A stretch of DNA of 64,000 nucleotides from Antarctobacter aquimaris (GCF_900184945.1 NZ_FXYF01000001.1:62001-126000); one strand, 5' to 3'; positions 46,467-55,812 are shown, counted from the first letter of the stretch. A program made the numbers and translations. The notes: a model not told the origin generated them from the letters alone.

Positions 46467-47144
46467 ATGACCGAGACCGCAGACAAGATCCTGGACGCCG
46501 CGCTGATGCATGTGCCGTTTGACGGCTGGTCGGAAACGAGCTTTCGCGCCGCCGTGGCCGAGGCCGGGGTGGACCCGGTGGTGGCCCGCGGGCTGTACCC
46601 GCGCGGCGCGGTCGACCTGGCCGTCGCCTACCACCGGCGCGGCGATGCCGAGATGCTGGACCGCCTCGCCAGGGCCGACCTGTCGGAGATGCGGTTCCGC
46701 GACCGCGTCGCCTTTGCCGTGCGGGCGCGGATCGAGGCGGCGGAGGACCGCGAGGCGGTGCGGCGCGGCACCACGCTGTTTGCCCTGCCGATCTACGCAC
46801 CCGATGGCGCCCGGCTGATCTGGGACACCGCCGACGCGATCTGGACCGCGCTGGGCGACACCTCGCGAGATATCAACTGGTACACCAAGCGGGCGACGCT
46901 GTCGGGGGTCTACTCGGCCACCGTGCTGTACTGGCTGGGCGACGATTCGCCCGGCAACGAGGCGACCTGGGCCTTTCTCGACCGGCGGATCGAGGACGTG
47001 ATGCGGATCGAGAAGGTCAAGGCGCAGGTGCGCGACAACCGTCTGCTGAGCGGGCTGCTGGCCGGGCCGGCGCACCTGCTGAGCCGGGTGAAGGCGCCAG
47101 CGCACGCGGACGACCTGCCGGGCAGCCAGACCACCCCGCGCTGA
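46467..47144 (+). CDS. COQ9 family ubiquinone biosynthesis protein
   Basis: Lipid-binding auxiliary factor for ubiquinone synthesis. The product, 225 residues from the ATG at 46467 (AAAGGA before it), has a TetR-like N-terminal helix-turn-helix remnant (ILDAALMHVPFDGWSETSFRAAVAEAGV) and the COQ9 core with RDINWYTKRATLSGVYSATVLYWLGD. The longer upstream frame crosses the rpsU promoter and is rejected. It is followed after about 190 bp by two quinone oxidoreductase-like genes. Confidence 0.9.
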   Translation: MTETADKILDAALMHVPFDGWSETSFRAAVAEAGVDPVVARGLYPRGAVDLAVAYHRRGDAEMLDRLARADLSEMRFRDRVAFAVRARIEAAEDREAVRRGTTLFALPIYAPDGARLIWDTADAIWTALGDTSRDINWYTKRATLSGVYSATVLYWLGDDSPGNEATWAFLDRRIEDVMRIEKVKAQVRDNRLLSGLLAGPAHLLSRVKAPAHADDLPGSQTTPR

Positions 47145-47182
47145 CGACAGGAGCGGTTTCGCCGTGACGGTGTCAAGGCGAC

Positions 47183-47235
47183 CGGCCGGGGGCACTGCCC
47201 CCGGACCCCAGGGATATTTGACCGACCAAAGATGA
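47183..47235. repeat. G-rich intergenic hairpin repeat, copy 5
   Basis: GGCCGGGGGCACTGCCCCCGG hairpin followed by CCCAGGGATATTTGACC, the shortened module order of copies 1 and 3. It lies between COQ9 and the first oxidoreductase gene and could end the COQ9 transcript. Confidence 0.65.
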
Positions 47236-47332
47236 CAAGCGGCGCGCCCTGCCGGGATGGGCCGGGGAAAACCGCTTTGCCCTTGCCGCGCCGCTTGATA
47301 CCACGTGCCGGACATCACAGGGAGGACCCGTC

Positions 47333-48316
47333 ATGCCGGACACCATGCGCGCCGTCGAGATCAGCGAACCGGGGGGACCGGAGGTCCTGAAGCCGACAAC
47401 TCGCCCGGTGCCGCAACCCGGTGCCGGGCAGGTGGTGCTGAAGGTCGCCTATGCCGGGGTGAACCGCCCCGACGCGTTGCAGCGCGCGGGCAGCTACGCG
47501 CCGCCCGCCGGTGCCTCGGACCTGCCGGGGCTGGAGGCCTCGGGCGAGGTCGTGGCGCTGGGCGCGGGGGTCGACGGGCTGAAACTGGGTGACAGGGTCT
47601 GCGCCCTGCTGCCGGGCGGCGGGTATGCGGAATACGTGGCGACCCCGGCGGCGCACTGCCTGCCGGTGCCCCGGGGCATGGGCCTGAGAGAGGCCGCCTG
47701 CCTGCCGGAGACCTTTTTCACCGTCTGGTCCAACGTGTTCCAACGTGGCGGACTGGAGGCAGGCGAGCGGTTCCTGGTGCATGGCGGCTCCAGCGGCATC
47801 GGCACCACGGCGATCCAGCTGGCGGCGCATTTCGGCGCGCGGGTCTTTGTCACCGCCGGGTCCGATGACAAGTGCGCGGCCTGCCTTTCGCTGGGCGCGG
47901 AGCGTGCGATCAACTACCGCGAGGAGGATTTCGTCGAGGTGATGAAGTCCGAGGGCGGCGCGCACCTGATCCTGGACATGGTGGGTGGCGACTACCTGCC
48001 GCGCAACGTGAAGGCGCTGGCCAACGACGGGCGGCTGGTGCAGATCGCCTTTCTGCAGGGGCCCAAGGTGACGCTGAACTTTGCCGAGGTCATGATGCGC
48101 CGGCTGACCATCACCGGCAGCACGCTGCGGCCGCAGAGCGACCTGGCCAAGGCGCGCATCGCCGATGCCCTGCGTGCGCAGGTTTGGCCGTTGCTGGACG
48201 CGGGCAAGATCGCCCCGGTGATGGATTCGGAATACCCGCTGGAAGAGGCCGAGGTCGCCCATGCGCGCATGGAAAGCTCGGGCCATATCGGCAAGATCGT
48301 CCTGAAGGTGGCCTGA
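47333..48316 (+). CDS. NAD(P)H-quinone oxidoreductase (PIG3-type medium-chain reductase)
   Basis: Zinc-free medium-chain dehydrogenase/reductase of 327 residues. It has the GVNRPDALQRAGSYAPP region, the LPETFFTVWSNVFQRGGL segment typical of the PIG3 branch, and the NADPH-binding HGGSSGIGTTAIQLA motif. GGAGGA seven bases before the ATG fixes the start. It is followed 62 bp later by a second member of the superfamily. Confidence 0.88.
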   Translation: MPDTMRAVEISEPGGPEVLKPTTRPVPQPGAGQVVLKVAYAGVNRPDALQRAGSYAPPAGASDLPGLEASGEVVALGAGVDGLKLGDRVCALLPGGGYAEYVATPAAHCLPVPRGMGLREAACLPETFFTVWSNVFQRGGLEAGERFLVHGGSSGIGTTAIQLAAHFGARVFVTAGSDDKCAACLSLGAERAINYREEDFVEVMKSEGGAHLILDMVGGDYLPRNVKALANDGRLVQIAFLQGPKVTLNFAEVMMRRLTITGSTLRPQSDLAKARIADALRAQVWPLLDAGKIAPVMDSEYPLEEAEVAHARMESSGHIGKIVLKVA

Positions 48317-48378
48317 AGGGGCTGGCGGGCTCAGACCCTGCCCTACATGACGCGACACACACACGAGGGGAGTGGACC

Positions 48379-49356
48379 ATGGTCAAGACCATCATCATCG
48401 AGCAACACGGCGGGCCCGAACAGTTCAAGCTGGTCGACCGCGAGGTGGGCGGCCCGGGACCGGGCCAGGTCCGCATCCGGCACCACGCCTGCGGGCTGAA
48501 CTTCATCGACGTCTACCAGCGGTCGGGCCTCTACCCGATGCAGCTGCCGCACGCGATGGGCATGGAGGGCGCCGGCGTGATCGAGGCCGTGGGCGAAGGG
48601 GTAAAGCATCTGAAGCCGGGCGACCGCGCCGCCTATGCCTCGATGCCGCCGGGCGCCTATTGCGAGGCGCGGGTGATGCCCGCCGCGCAGGTCTGCCCGC
48701 TGCCCGATGGACTCAGCTTTGAGCAGGGCGCGGCGATGATGCTCAAGGGGATGACGGTGGAGTACCTGTTTCACCGCACCACGCCGATCCAGAAGGGCGA
48801 TTCTGTCCTGTTCCACGCCGCCGCCGGCGGGGTCGGGCTGATGGCCTGCCAGTGGGCGCGCTCCGAAGGCATCCGCCTGATCGGCACCGCCGGGTCGGAT
48901 GAAAAGTGCCAGCTGGCGCTGGATCACGGCGCCGAGGCCTGCATCAACTACCGCTCGCCCGACTGGGTGGCGCAGGTGCGCGCGCTGACCGGGGGCAAGG
49001 GGGTGGACGTGGTGATGGACGCCGTGGGCAAGGACACCTTTGACGGCTCGCTGGACTGCCTGCGGCCGCTGGGGATGCTGATTTCCTTTGGCAATGCCTC
49101 GGGTCCGGTGCCGCCGTTCAACCTGGCGACGCTGGCCGCCAAGGGCTCGCTCAAGGTGACGCGGCCGACACTGTTCACCCACATCGCCGACCACGAGACC
49201 TGCCAGGCGATGGCCAGGCACCTGTTCGACAAGGTGTCGTCCGGCGCGGTCGAAATCACCATCGAACAGAAGTTCCCGCTGGCGCAGGTGGCCGATGCGC
49301 ACCGCGCGCTGGAGGGCCGCAAGACCACCGGCCAGACCGTCATCACGGTCGGCTAA
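48379..49356 (+). CDS. Quinone oxidoreductase (QorA-like medium-chain reductase)
   Basis: The 325-residue product has the QOR pattern NFIDVYQRSGLYPMQLPHAMGMEGAGVIEAVG, the LKGMTVEYLFHRT segment and the NADPH motif HAAAGGVGLMACQWARS. It catalyses one-electron or conjugated-alkene/quinone reduction with NADPH in the QorA family. Starts at ATG 48379 with GAGGGGAG upstream; the larger frame upstream lies out of frame over the preceding gene. Tandem paralogue of the previous gene; both follow COQ9. Confidence 0.88.
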   Translation: MVKTIIIEQHGGPEQFKLVDREVGGPGPGQVRIRHHACGLNFIDVYQRSGLYPMQLPHAMGMEGAGVIEAVGEGVKHLKPGDRAAYASMPPGAYCEARVMPAAQVCPLPDGLSFEQGAAMMLKGMTVEYLFHRTTPIQKGDSVLFHAAAGGVGLMACQWARSEGIRLIGTAGSDEKCQLALDHGAEACINYRSPDWVAQVRALTGGKGVDVVMDAVGKDTFDGSLDCLRPLGMLISFGNASGPVPPFNLATLAAKGSLKVTRPTLFTHIADHETCQAMARHLFDKVSSGAVEITIEQKFPLAQVADAHRALEGRKTTGQTVITVG

Positions 49357-49398
49357 TGGATCGCCGGGCGGGAGACATCCTCCGCCCGGCAGACCGCG

Positions 49399-50256
49399 TC
49401 AGATTACGGCGCGGCGATACAGGTGCCAGGTGGCGTGGCCCAGCACCGGCAGCACGATCACCAGGCCCAGCAGGAACGGCAGGCTGCCCAGCACCAGCCC
49501 GCAGGCCACGATCAGGCCCCAGGTCAGGATCACCTGCGGATTTTCCCGCGTCACCCGGACCGAGGTCAGGACCGCCACCGGCAGGCCGACGCGCCGGTCC
49601 AGCAGCAGCGGGAACGACACGACCGAAGTCGCCAGCACCGCCAGGGCAAAGACAAAGCCGATGGCGCAGCCCAGCACGATCATCACCCAGCCGGCGGAGG
49701 TGGTCAGCGCCGCGTCGACAAAGGCGCCGATCGAGACGGGCGCCTCCGGCCCCAGCGTCGCGCCGTAGAGATGGCCCGCGACCACCAGCCAGAGACAGAA
49801 CACCGTCGCCAGGTACAGGCCCATCACCACGATGGCGGCAAAGCGCGGCCGCTCCACCACCTTGAGCGCCGAAAGCCAGTTGGCCGGCTCCCCGGCCTCG
49901 CGGCGGCGGCTGATCTCGTAGACGCCCACCGCCGTGACCGGCCCCAGCAGGGCAAATCCGGCGATCATCGGAAAGATCAGCGGCAGAAACGACGTGTGGA
50001 GCGCGCCGACAGCCAGCGCGATGCCGATGATCGGGTACAGCAGCACGATGAACATCACGTCCGTCCGGCAGGCCTTGAAATCCTCCCAACCGGCGTCCAG
50101 CGCCTCGCGCAGGTCGTCGGTGGTCAGCTTGCGGGTCCGGGGCGGGGCTTCGTCCACCTCGCCGCCGAGTCGCTGGGCCGAATCCGCCACGTGACGGCCG
50201 GTCAGGCCGATGGCCTCGGCCAGCCATGTTCCGGGGTTTCCGATGGTTCGGGGCAT
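49399..50256 (-). CDS. DUF2189 family membrane protein
   Basis: Integral membrane protein of 285 residues with six hydrophobic segments and the DUF2189 features LREALDAGWEDFKACRTDVMFIVLLYPIIG near residue 55 and FALLGPVTAVGVYEISRRRE. Function of the family is unknown. ATG at 50256 has AGGAGG nine bases upstream; the longer frame is rejected. Convergent with the qorA-like gene. 152 bp separate it from hemC upstream on the same strand, with no obvious hairpin. Confidence 0.86.
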   Translation of the reverse strand: MPRTIGNPGTWLAEAIGLTGRHVADSAQRLGGEVDEAPPRTRKLTTDDLREALDAGWEDFKACRTDVMFIVLLYPIIGIALAVGALHTSFLPLIFPMIAGFALLGPVTAVGVYEISRRREAGEPANWLSALKVVERPRFAAIVVMGLYLATVFCLWLVVAGHLYGATLGPEAPVSIGAFVDAALTTSAGWVMIVLGCAIGFVFALAVLATSVVSFPLLLDRRVGLPVAVLTSVRVTRENPQVILTWGLIVACGLVLGSLPFLLGLVIVLPVLGHATWHLYRRAVI

Positions 50257-50408
50257 GTGTGTGGTCCTCCTGGCAAGGGGACGCGCCAACCGGCCCGGAT
50301 GTGGCGTCAGGACGGCCGGGCCGGTCAGACGCGTTATGCGTCAAAAGGTAGCACAAAAACGCAGGTTTGGCTATCACGCTGCCGCGAGGCGGTTTTTTCC
50401 GGCGCGCA

Positions 50409-51365
50409 TCACGCCTTGTGGGCCAGGAACCCCGGTCCGGCACGGCCCAGCAGATCCGCCGCCAGCCTTCGGCCCAGGTCCGCGCCTTCGGCCACCGGGC
50501 CGCGGATCTCGCCGGCAAAGGCGGCGGAGCCATCGGTCTTGAGGATCTCGCCGCGCAGACGCAACTGGTCGCCGTCGATCTCGGCCAGGCCGGCGATGGG
50601 CGTCTCGCAGGAGCCGTCCAGCGCGGCAAGAAAGGCGCGCTCGGCGGCCAGGCGGTCGCCGGTGGGCGCATCGTGGACTGACGCCAGCATCCTCTGCGTG
50701 CGCGCGTCGTCGCTGCGCCGCTCGATCCCGATGGCGCCCTGCGCCACGGCGGGCAGCATGTCCTCGGTCGCGATCGGCGCGGCGGGCACCTCGGTCATGC
50801 CCAGGCGGTTCAACCCGGCGCAGGCCAGGAACGTCGCCGCCGCCACCCCGTCACCCAGCTTTTTCAGTCGGGTTTGCAGGTTGCCGCGGAACTCGACGAC
50901 CTTGAGGTCGGGACGCCGGTGCAGCAGTTGCGCCCGCCGCCGCAGCGACGAGGTGCCGACAACCGCGCCCTGCGGCAGGTCGTGCAGGCTGCGATACGCC
51001 GGGCAGATGAAGGCATCGCGCACATCCTCGCGCGGCAGGTTGCAGTCCAGGATCAGCCCCTCGGGCTGAAAGGTCGGCATGTCCTTCATCGAGTGCACCG
51101 CGATGTCGATGCGCCCCTCCAGCAAGGCTTCCTCGATCTCCTTGGTGAACAGGCCCTTGTTGCCGATCTCCTTCAGCGGGCGGTCCGCGTCGATCAGGCT
51201 GCGGTCGTCGCCGGTGGTCTTGATGACACAGATCTCGAACGCCGCCTCGGGCAGGTCGAAGGCGGCGGACAGCCGGGCACGGGTCTCATGCGCCTGGGCG
51301 AGGGCCAGCGGCGACCCACGGGTGCCGATCTTCAACGGGGCGGAGGGCGAGGGCATGTCTGTCAT
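50409..51365 (-). CDS. hemC: Hydroxymethylbilane synthase (porphobilinogen deaminase)
   Basis: Polymerises four porphobilinogens into hydroxymethylbilane. From the ATG at 51365 the product has 318 residues, with LKIGTRGSPLALAQA at the N-terminus, VHSMKDMPT, GTSSLRRRAQLL, and Cys253 in LDGSCETPIAG, which carries the dipyrromethane primer. Upstream in-frame ATGs (51377 and beyond) are possible but give poor family agreement. It diverges from hemE, so two successive tetrapyrrole genes share one 148-bp control region. Confidence 0.95.
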   Translation of the reverse strand: MTDMPSPSAPLKIGTRGSPLALAQAHETRARLSAAFDLPEAAFEICVIKTTGDDRSLIDADRPLKEIGNKGLFTKEIEEALLEGRIDIAVHSMKDMPTFQPEGLILDCNLPREDVRDAFICPAYRSLHDLPQGAVVGTSSLRRRAQLLHRRPDLKVVEFRGNLQTRLKKLGDGVAAATFLACAGLNRLGMTEVPAAPIATEDMLPAVAQGAIGIERRSDDARTQRMLASVHDAPTGDRLAAERAFLAALDGSCETPIAGLAEIDGDQLRLRGEILKTDGSAAFAGEIRGPVAEGADLGRRLAADLLGRAGPGFLAHKA

Positions 51366-51513
51366 GGGCACCGGCATAGCGTTGTGTTCTGGCAAAGGGA
51401 ATCCGAATTCTGTGCGCCGACAATGCGTCAACTCAACTTGACAGTCCATGATGACTTGACACCAGGGTCGGGGCGTCCGATCCCTCGGGCAAGACAAGGA
51501 GGAAGACATCCCC
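51366..51513. promoter_or_regulatory. hemC-hemE divergent control region
   Basis: The 148-bp gap has two TTGACA hexamers in direct orientation (51439-51444 and 51456-51461) and, on the other strand, TTGACG (complement of 51429-51434). No TGT-N12-ACA box is present. Exact promoters cannot be assigned because no good -10 lies at the right distance from either TTGACA. Confidence 0.4.
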
Positions 51514-52542
51514 ATGACCAAGACGATCCTGCGCGCCCTTGCGGGCGAGGTGCTTCCGACGCCGCCGATCTGGATGATGCGTCAGGCCGGGCGCTACCTG
51601 CCTGAGTATCGCGCGACGCGGGGCGAGGCCGGGGACTTCCTGTCGCTGTGCTACAACCCGGAGCTTGCGACCGAGGTGACCTTGCAGCCGATCCGGCGCT
51701 ACGGCTTTGATGCCGCGATCCTGTTCGCCGACATCCTGCTGTTGCCGCAGGCGCTGGGCGTGGACCTGTGGTTCGTCACCGGCGAAGGCCCCCGCATGTC
51801 GACCGTGACCACCGAGGCCGAGTTCGACAGGCTGGGTCGGGGGGAGATGATCCACGACACGCTGAACCCGGTCTACCAGACGGTGCGCAACCTGAGCGCG
51901 CAGTTGCCGCCGGAGACCACGCTGATCGGCTTTGCCGGCGCGCCCTGGACGGTGGCGACCTACATGATCGCCGGGCAGGGAACCAAGGACCAGGGCCCGG
52001 CCCACGCGCTGAAAGCCGAAAACCGCCCGCTGTTCGAAAAACTGATCGACCGGCTGACCGAATCCACCATCGACTACCTGTCGGAACAGGTGAAGGCCGG
52101 GGCCGAGGTGGTGAAGCTGTTCGACAGCTGGGCCGGCTCGCTTCAGGGCGAGGATTTCGACCGCTACTGCACCGCCCCGGCCCGCACCATCACGCAGGAG
52201 CTGAAACGCCGCTTTCCCGGCCTGCCGGTCATCGCCTTTCCGCGCCAGGCGGGGGACAAGTACATCGGTTTCCACGCGGCGACGGGGGCGGACTGCGTCG
52301 CGATCGATGACAGCGTCACGCCGGAATGGGCGGCCGAGCACGTCCAGACCGCCGGCTGCGTGCAGGGCAACCTCGCCTCGTCCCACATGGTGACGGGCGG
52401 CGACGACCTGGTGCGCGAAACGCGGCGCGTGGTGCAGGCGTTTTCCAAGGGGCCGCACATCTTCAACCTGGGTCACGGGATCACCCCGGACGCCGACCCG
52501 GAGAACGTTCAGCTGATGATCGACACGGTGCGCGGGGCCTGA
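51514..52542 (+). CDS. hemE: Uroporphyrinogen decarboxylase
   Basis: Decarboxylates the four acetate side chains of uroporphyrinogen III. The 342-residue product has the signature [16 protein letters not shown] at residues 18-33, the [13 protein letters not shown] motif and the [16 protein letters not shown]-terminus. AAGGAGGA ten bases before the ATG supports the start. Diverges from hemC. Confidence 0.96.
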   Translation: MTKTILRALAGEVLPTPPIWMMRQAGRYLPEYRATRGEAGDFLSLCYNPELATEVTLQPIRRYGFDAAILFADILLLPQALGVDLWFVTGEGPRMSTVTTEAEFDRLGRGEMIHDTLNPVYQTVRNLSAQLPPETTLIGFAGAPWTVATYMIAGQGTKDQGPAHALKAENRPLFEKLIDRLTESTIDYLSEQVKAGAEVVKLFDSWAGSLQGEDFDRYCTAPARTITQELKRRFPGLPVIAFPRQAGDKYIGFHAATGADCVAIDDSVTPEWAAEHVQTAGCVQGNLASSHMVTGGDDLVRETRRVVQAFSKGPHIFNLGHGITPDADPENVQLMIDTVRGA

Positions 52543-52599
52543 GGCCGCTACCCCTCTGCCCGGCCTGATCGCGACGGCGAACGTTTCGCACTGAGGGTC

Positions 52600-52741
52600 G
52601 CGCCCGACCCTGGGTGGGCGCTTGCCTACTCCCGCGGTCTGCTTTGGCCTCGAAAAGCGACTGACACCCTGTGCCCGCGACGAGGTTTCGATGCGCCCTC
52701 CCGGGGGGAGGGTCGGGCGCGGCCCGGGCTTGCAGCCCGCG
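52600..52741. other. Intergenic region with three GC-rich hairpins after hemE
   Basis: The 213-bp gap between the convergent ends of hemE and a DUF2834 gene has two inverted repeats with the same arms GCGCCC/GGGCGC (52600-52621 and 52693-52720) and a third GGGC/GCCC hairpin near 52728-52740. They probably serve transcription termination from one or both sides, but none has a T-tract. No gene is seen. Confidence 0.55.
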
Positions 52742-52755
52742 CCAAAGTGGCCCCC

Positions 52756-53064
52756 TCAGACCCGGCGCGAACGGAACCAAAGGTACAGCGGCAGGCCGCA
52801 GCTGACCCCGATGCAGAAGGTGGCCGGGATCGCCAGCAGGGCGACCCAGTTGCGCCGCACCGCCACCTCGGCCAGGATCCACAGCGTCAGCGTCACGGCG
52901 GCGATGGTCAGGTCCCAGGTCAGCCCGCGCGTGCTGTCGTTGACGTACCAGGCGTCGATCATCGCGCCGAAATCCCAGCCGTTCGCCGCCAGGTAACTCA
53001 CGAAATAATACATCGGATGCACCGCGCCCCAGGCCGCCAGGGCCAGCCAGAGCGCGCGCAGCAT
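52756..53064 (-). CDS. DUF2834 domain-containing membrane protein
   Basis: A 102-residue protein with three hydrophobic helices and the family-like pattern YFVSYLAANGWDFGAMIDAWYVNDSTRGLTWDL, where a small loop carries conserved aromatic and Asp residues. Function of the family is unknown. Its ATG shares one base with the stop of a tiny lipoprotein gene that itself overlaps argH, so all three genes are coupled. The longer frame seen upstream is argH read out of frame. Confidence 0.8.
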   Translation of the reverse strand: MLRALWLALAAWGAVHPMYYFVSYLAANGWDFGAMIDAWYVNDSTRGLTWDLTIAAVTLTLWILAEVAVRRNWVALLAIPATFCIGVSCGLPLYLWFRSRRV

Positions 53065-53204
53065 CAGCGGGCGATCCCGATCTCGGCCTTGCCGGTCACG
53101 CTGACGGTGACGCCGGGGCCGCTCTTGGCGGCCGGCTTTTCCGGCTCGCCGTCGGCGCCGCAGGCGGCCAGGGCCAGCAGGGCGAGGATGGACAGTGCTC
53201 TCAT
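53064..53204 (-). CDS. 46-residue lipoprotein between argH and DUF2834 gene
   Basis: Too short for routine gene calling but well supported: the ATG at 53204 overlaps the argH stop (ATGA) and the TGA shares one base with the next ATG. The peptide has a textbook lipoprotein signal ([15 protein letters not shown], Cys15) followed by a Gly/Pro/Lys linker and a short beta-prone tail ([16 protein letters not shown]). Expected to be a membrane-anchored micro-lipoprotein. Small lipoproteins of this kind after argH recur in related bacteria as far as I recall; the role is unknown. Confidence 0.75.
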   Translation of the reverse strand: MRALSILALLALAACGADGEPEKPAAKSGPGVTVSVTGKAEIGIAR

Positions 53205-54592
53205 GCCAGTCGTTCCTTCCATGCCGCGACCTGTTCGCGCACCCGGGCGGGCGCGGTGCCGCCATAGCTGGTGCGCGAGCGTACCGAGTTGTGCACGCCC
53301 AGGACATCATAGACCGACGCGTCGATTCGGCCATGCACGGCCTGCATTTCGTCCAGGGTCAGGTCCGGCAGGTCGCAGCCCTTCTTTTCGGCCAGCGCCA
53401 CCAGGCTGCCCGTGACATGGTGCGCGTCGCGGAACGGCAGGCCGGTTTCGCGCACCAGCCAGTCGGCCAGGTCCGTCGCGGTGGAAAACCCGTGCGCCGC
53501 CGCCTTTTCCAGCACGGCGACATTCGCGGTCATGTCGCGAACCATGCCCTCCATCGCCGCCAGCGCCAGCATCCAGTTGTCGGCGGCGTCAAAGACCTGC
53601 TCCTTGTCCTCCTGCATGTCCTTGGAATAGGCCAGCGGCAGCCCCTTCATCACCATCATCAGCGCCACGTTCGCGCCAAAGATGCGGCCGATCTTGGCGC
53701 GGATCAGTTCCGCCGCATCGGGGTTCTTCTTTTGCGGCATGATGCTGGACCCGGTGCTGAACCGGTCCGACAGGGTGACAAAGCGGAACTGGGCCGAGGA
53801 CCAGATCACCAGCTCTTCGGCAAAGCGCGACAGGTGCATTGCGCTGATCGAGGCGACCGAGAGGAACTCCAGCGCGAAATCGCGCGCCGACACGGCGTCG
53901 AGGCTGTTCGCCATCGGCCGGTCAAAGCCCAGCGCCTGAGCCGTCATGTGCCGGTCGATGGGAAAGCCGGTGCCCGCCAGCGCGGCGGCGCCCAGCGGCG
54001 ATTCGTTCATCCGCACGCGGGCGTCGCGGACGCGGCTCAGGTCGCGCCCGAACATCTCGACATAGGCCATCATGTGATGGCCCCAGGTGACCGGCTGCGC
54101 GGTCTGCAAATGGGTAAAGCCGGGCATGACCCAGTCCGCCCCCACCTCGGCCTGCGCCAGCAGCGCCTGCATCAGCGCCTGAAGGCCGCCTTCGGCCGCG
54201 TCCAGCTGATCGCGCACCCAGAGGCGGAAATCGGTCGCCACCTGGTCATTGCGCGACCGCCCGGTGTGCAGCCGCCCGGCCGGAGCGCCGATCACCTCCT
54301 TCAGCCGCGCCTCCACGTTCATGTGGATGTCTTCCAGCGCGGTGGAAAACTGGAACGTGCCGCCCTCGATCTCTGACAAGACCGTGAGCAAACCTTCCCG
54401 GATCGCCTCGGCATCGCTATCACTCAGGATACCCGTGGCCGCCAGCATGGCGGCATGGGCCCTCGACCCGGCGATATCCTGCGCCGCCATCCGCTTGTCA
54501 AAGCCGATCGAGGCGTTAATTGCCTCCATGATGGCATCGGGCCCGGCGGCAAAGCGGCCGCCCCACATCCGGTTCGAGGTCGTGTCCGACAT
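53201..54592 (-). CDS. argH: Argininosuccinate lyase
   Basis: Last step of arginine synthesis. The 463-residue product ([19 protein letters not shown]) has the [13 protein letters not shown] and the [12 protein letters not shown] signature loops with the catalytic Ser. AAGGA lies 8 bases before the ATG at 54592. Much longer open frame upstream is spurious. It diverges from tlpA with only 21 bp between the start codons and is followed by two overlapping small membrane-protein genes. Confidence 0.96.
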   Translation of the reverse strand: MSDTTSNRMWGGRFAAGPDAIMEAINASIGFDKRMAAQDIAGSRAHAAMLAATGILSDSDAEAIREGLLTVLSEIEGGTFQFSTALEDIHMNVEARLKEVIGAPAGRLHTGRSRNDQVATDFRLWVRDQLDAAEGGLQALMQALLAQAEVGADWVMPGFTHLQTAQPVTWGHHMMAYVEMFGRDLSRVRDARVRMNESPLGAAALAGTGFPIDRHMTAQALGFDRPMANSLDAVSARDFALEFLSVASISAMHLSRFAEELVIWSSAQFRFVTLSDRFSTGSSIMPQKKNPDAAELIRAKIGRIFGANVALMMVMKGLPLAYSKDMQEDKEQVFDAADNWMLALAAMEGMVRDMTANVAVLEKAAAHGFSTATDLADWLVRETGLPFRDAHHVTGSLVALAEKKGCDLPDLTLDEMQAVHGRIDASVYDVLGVHNSVRSRTSYGGTAPARVREQVAAWKERLA

Positions 54593-54613
54593 AGGCTGTC
54601 CTTCGGAGGTCAA

Positions 54614-55180
54614 ATGAAACGTCTCACGCTCGCGGTTCTCTATACCGCTGCCCTGTCGCTTGCAAATCCGCTGCTGGCCGATGTCGATGCCGCCCGCGCC
54701 GCCGCCGATGGCGACATGCGCAAGCTGGTGTTCCACGACACGCCGCAGCCGGCGGGGGACGTGGATTTCATGACCTTCGACGAGGCGCCGCTGAACCTGT
54801 CCGACTGGCAGGGCAAATGGGTGGTCCTGAACTTCTGGGCCACCTGGTGCGCGCCCTGCCGCAAGGAGATGCCGCAGCTCGCCCAACTCCAGCGCGACCT
54901 CGGCAGCGAAACCTTCGAGGTGGTCACCGTGGCCACCTCGCGCAATCCGCCGCCCAAGATGAAGGCCTTCTTCGACGAGATCGGCGTCGACAACCTGCCG
55001 CTGCACCGCGATCCGAAATCGCTGCTGGCGCGGCAGATGGGCGTGCTGGGCCTGCCCGTGACGGTGATCCTGAACCCAGAGGGGCAGGAGGTGGCCCGCC
55101 TGACCGGCGATGCCGACTGGTCCTCGGACGCGGCGCGCGCGGTGCTCAGGGCGCTGATGGGCGACGCGCAGGGGATGTAG
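54614..55180 (+). CDS. tlpA: TlpA-family thioredoxin-like protein
   Basis: Periplasmic, membrane-tethered or secreted thiol-disulfide oxidoreductase, probably a reductant for cytochrome c or Cu(A) maturation. Signal sequence 1-22 (LLA-DV), no lipobox, then a thioredoxin fold with W78-C79-A80-P81-C82 and the cis-Pro in [12 protein letters not shown]. 188 residues from the ATG at 54614 (GGAGG four bases upstream). Divergent from argH, a pairing common in this lineage as I recall. Confidence 0.9.
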   Translation: MKRLTLAVLYTAALSLANPLLADVDAARAAADGDMRKLVFHDTPQPAGDVDFMTFDEAPLNLSDWQGKWVVLNFWATWCAPCRKEMPQLAQLQRDLGSETFEVVTVATSRNPPPKMKAFFDEIGVDNLPLHRDPKSLLARQMGVLGLPVTVILNPEGQEVARLTGDADWSSDAARAVLRALMGDAQGM

Positions 55181-55193
55181 CAGGGCCGGGAAC

Positions 55194-55232
55194 GGAAATC
55201 CCCCGCCGGGCGGCTGCCGGACGGGGGTTTCC
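55194..55232 (+). terminator. Hairpin after tlpA
   Basis: GGAAATCCCCCG pairs with CGGGGGTTTCC apart from one bulged T (55194-55205 with 55222-55232) around a 16-nt GC-rich loop. It begins 14 bp after the tlpA stop. No T-tract follows beyond the TTT in the stem. Confidence 0.6.
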
Positions 55233-55263
55233 ACGGAGAGAGAGAGAGAAATTCGCGGGAGGC

Positions 55264-55392
55264 CTAGCGCCTCGTGCCGGTCGGGGGCCGTTTCACCGCT
55301 GCCAGGGCGGGTTGCAGCGCGGGCGCCTGCCCACGGCGGACCTGCAACGACGCGGCCCAGAGGGCCAGCAGACAAAGGGCAGAAAACGTCAT
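55264..55392 (-). CDS. Possible 42-residue single-helix membrane peptide (weak)
   Basis: An ATG at 55392 on the minus strand opens a 42-codon frame with an N-terminal hydrophobic helix ([18 protein letters not shown]) and an Arg/Lys-rich tail. GGAG lies about 17 bases upstream, too far for a good ribosome-binding site. It is the only coding candidate in the 632-bp gap between tlpA and the yqiJ-like gene. The rest of the gap, 55393-55812, shows nothing recognisable. Confidence 0.22.
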   Translation of the reverse strand: MTFSALCLLALWAASLQVRRGQAPALQPALAAVKRPPTGTRR

Positions 55393-55812
55393 GAACACGT
55401 TCGTTTGCTCCGGTTTCTCGGCCCCCACCGACAAAACTGAAAATGGGCAAAAGCAGGGCGGCGCGCAACCCTTTGCCCCGTTTCCCGCAGAATTGCTTCG
55501 GCTCGGCGCGACAGTCCGCTGACGGAATGGGCGCTGTTTCCGAAACCGCCGATTTCGCCGCCACATTTCGCCCCGTTTCCGCCCGCAACCCTACGAATCG
55601 TGCGCCCCGCGCGGTGGCGGTTCGCGTATCGCCCCACGACACCCCCGGGTCAAAAGGCAGGGTAATCCCCACTTTCTTATTCAATGAGCATGGCACAGCC
55701 TGTCCCGTGGCTGTTACACTGCGGCTCAGGCGGCGGACCGACCGCTTGTAACGCCGTCGTGACGCCTCCACATGTTCAGTATACCTTCGCATACACCGAT
55801 TTCGGAAACCTG

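Noticed and set aside
51366-51521. Upstream ATGs for hemC that would extend it across the divergent gap
   Set aside because: The 52 extra residues cover the hemC-hemE control region and lie outside the family alignment; MTDMPSPSAPLKIGTRGSPL is the natural start.
53201-55792. Long N-terminal extension of argH across tlpA
   Set aside because: It reads antisense through tlpA and has no family match before [14 protein letters not shown]; a ribosome-binding site precedes the ATG at 54592.
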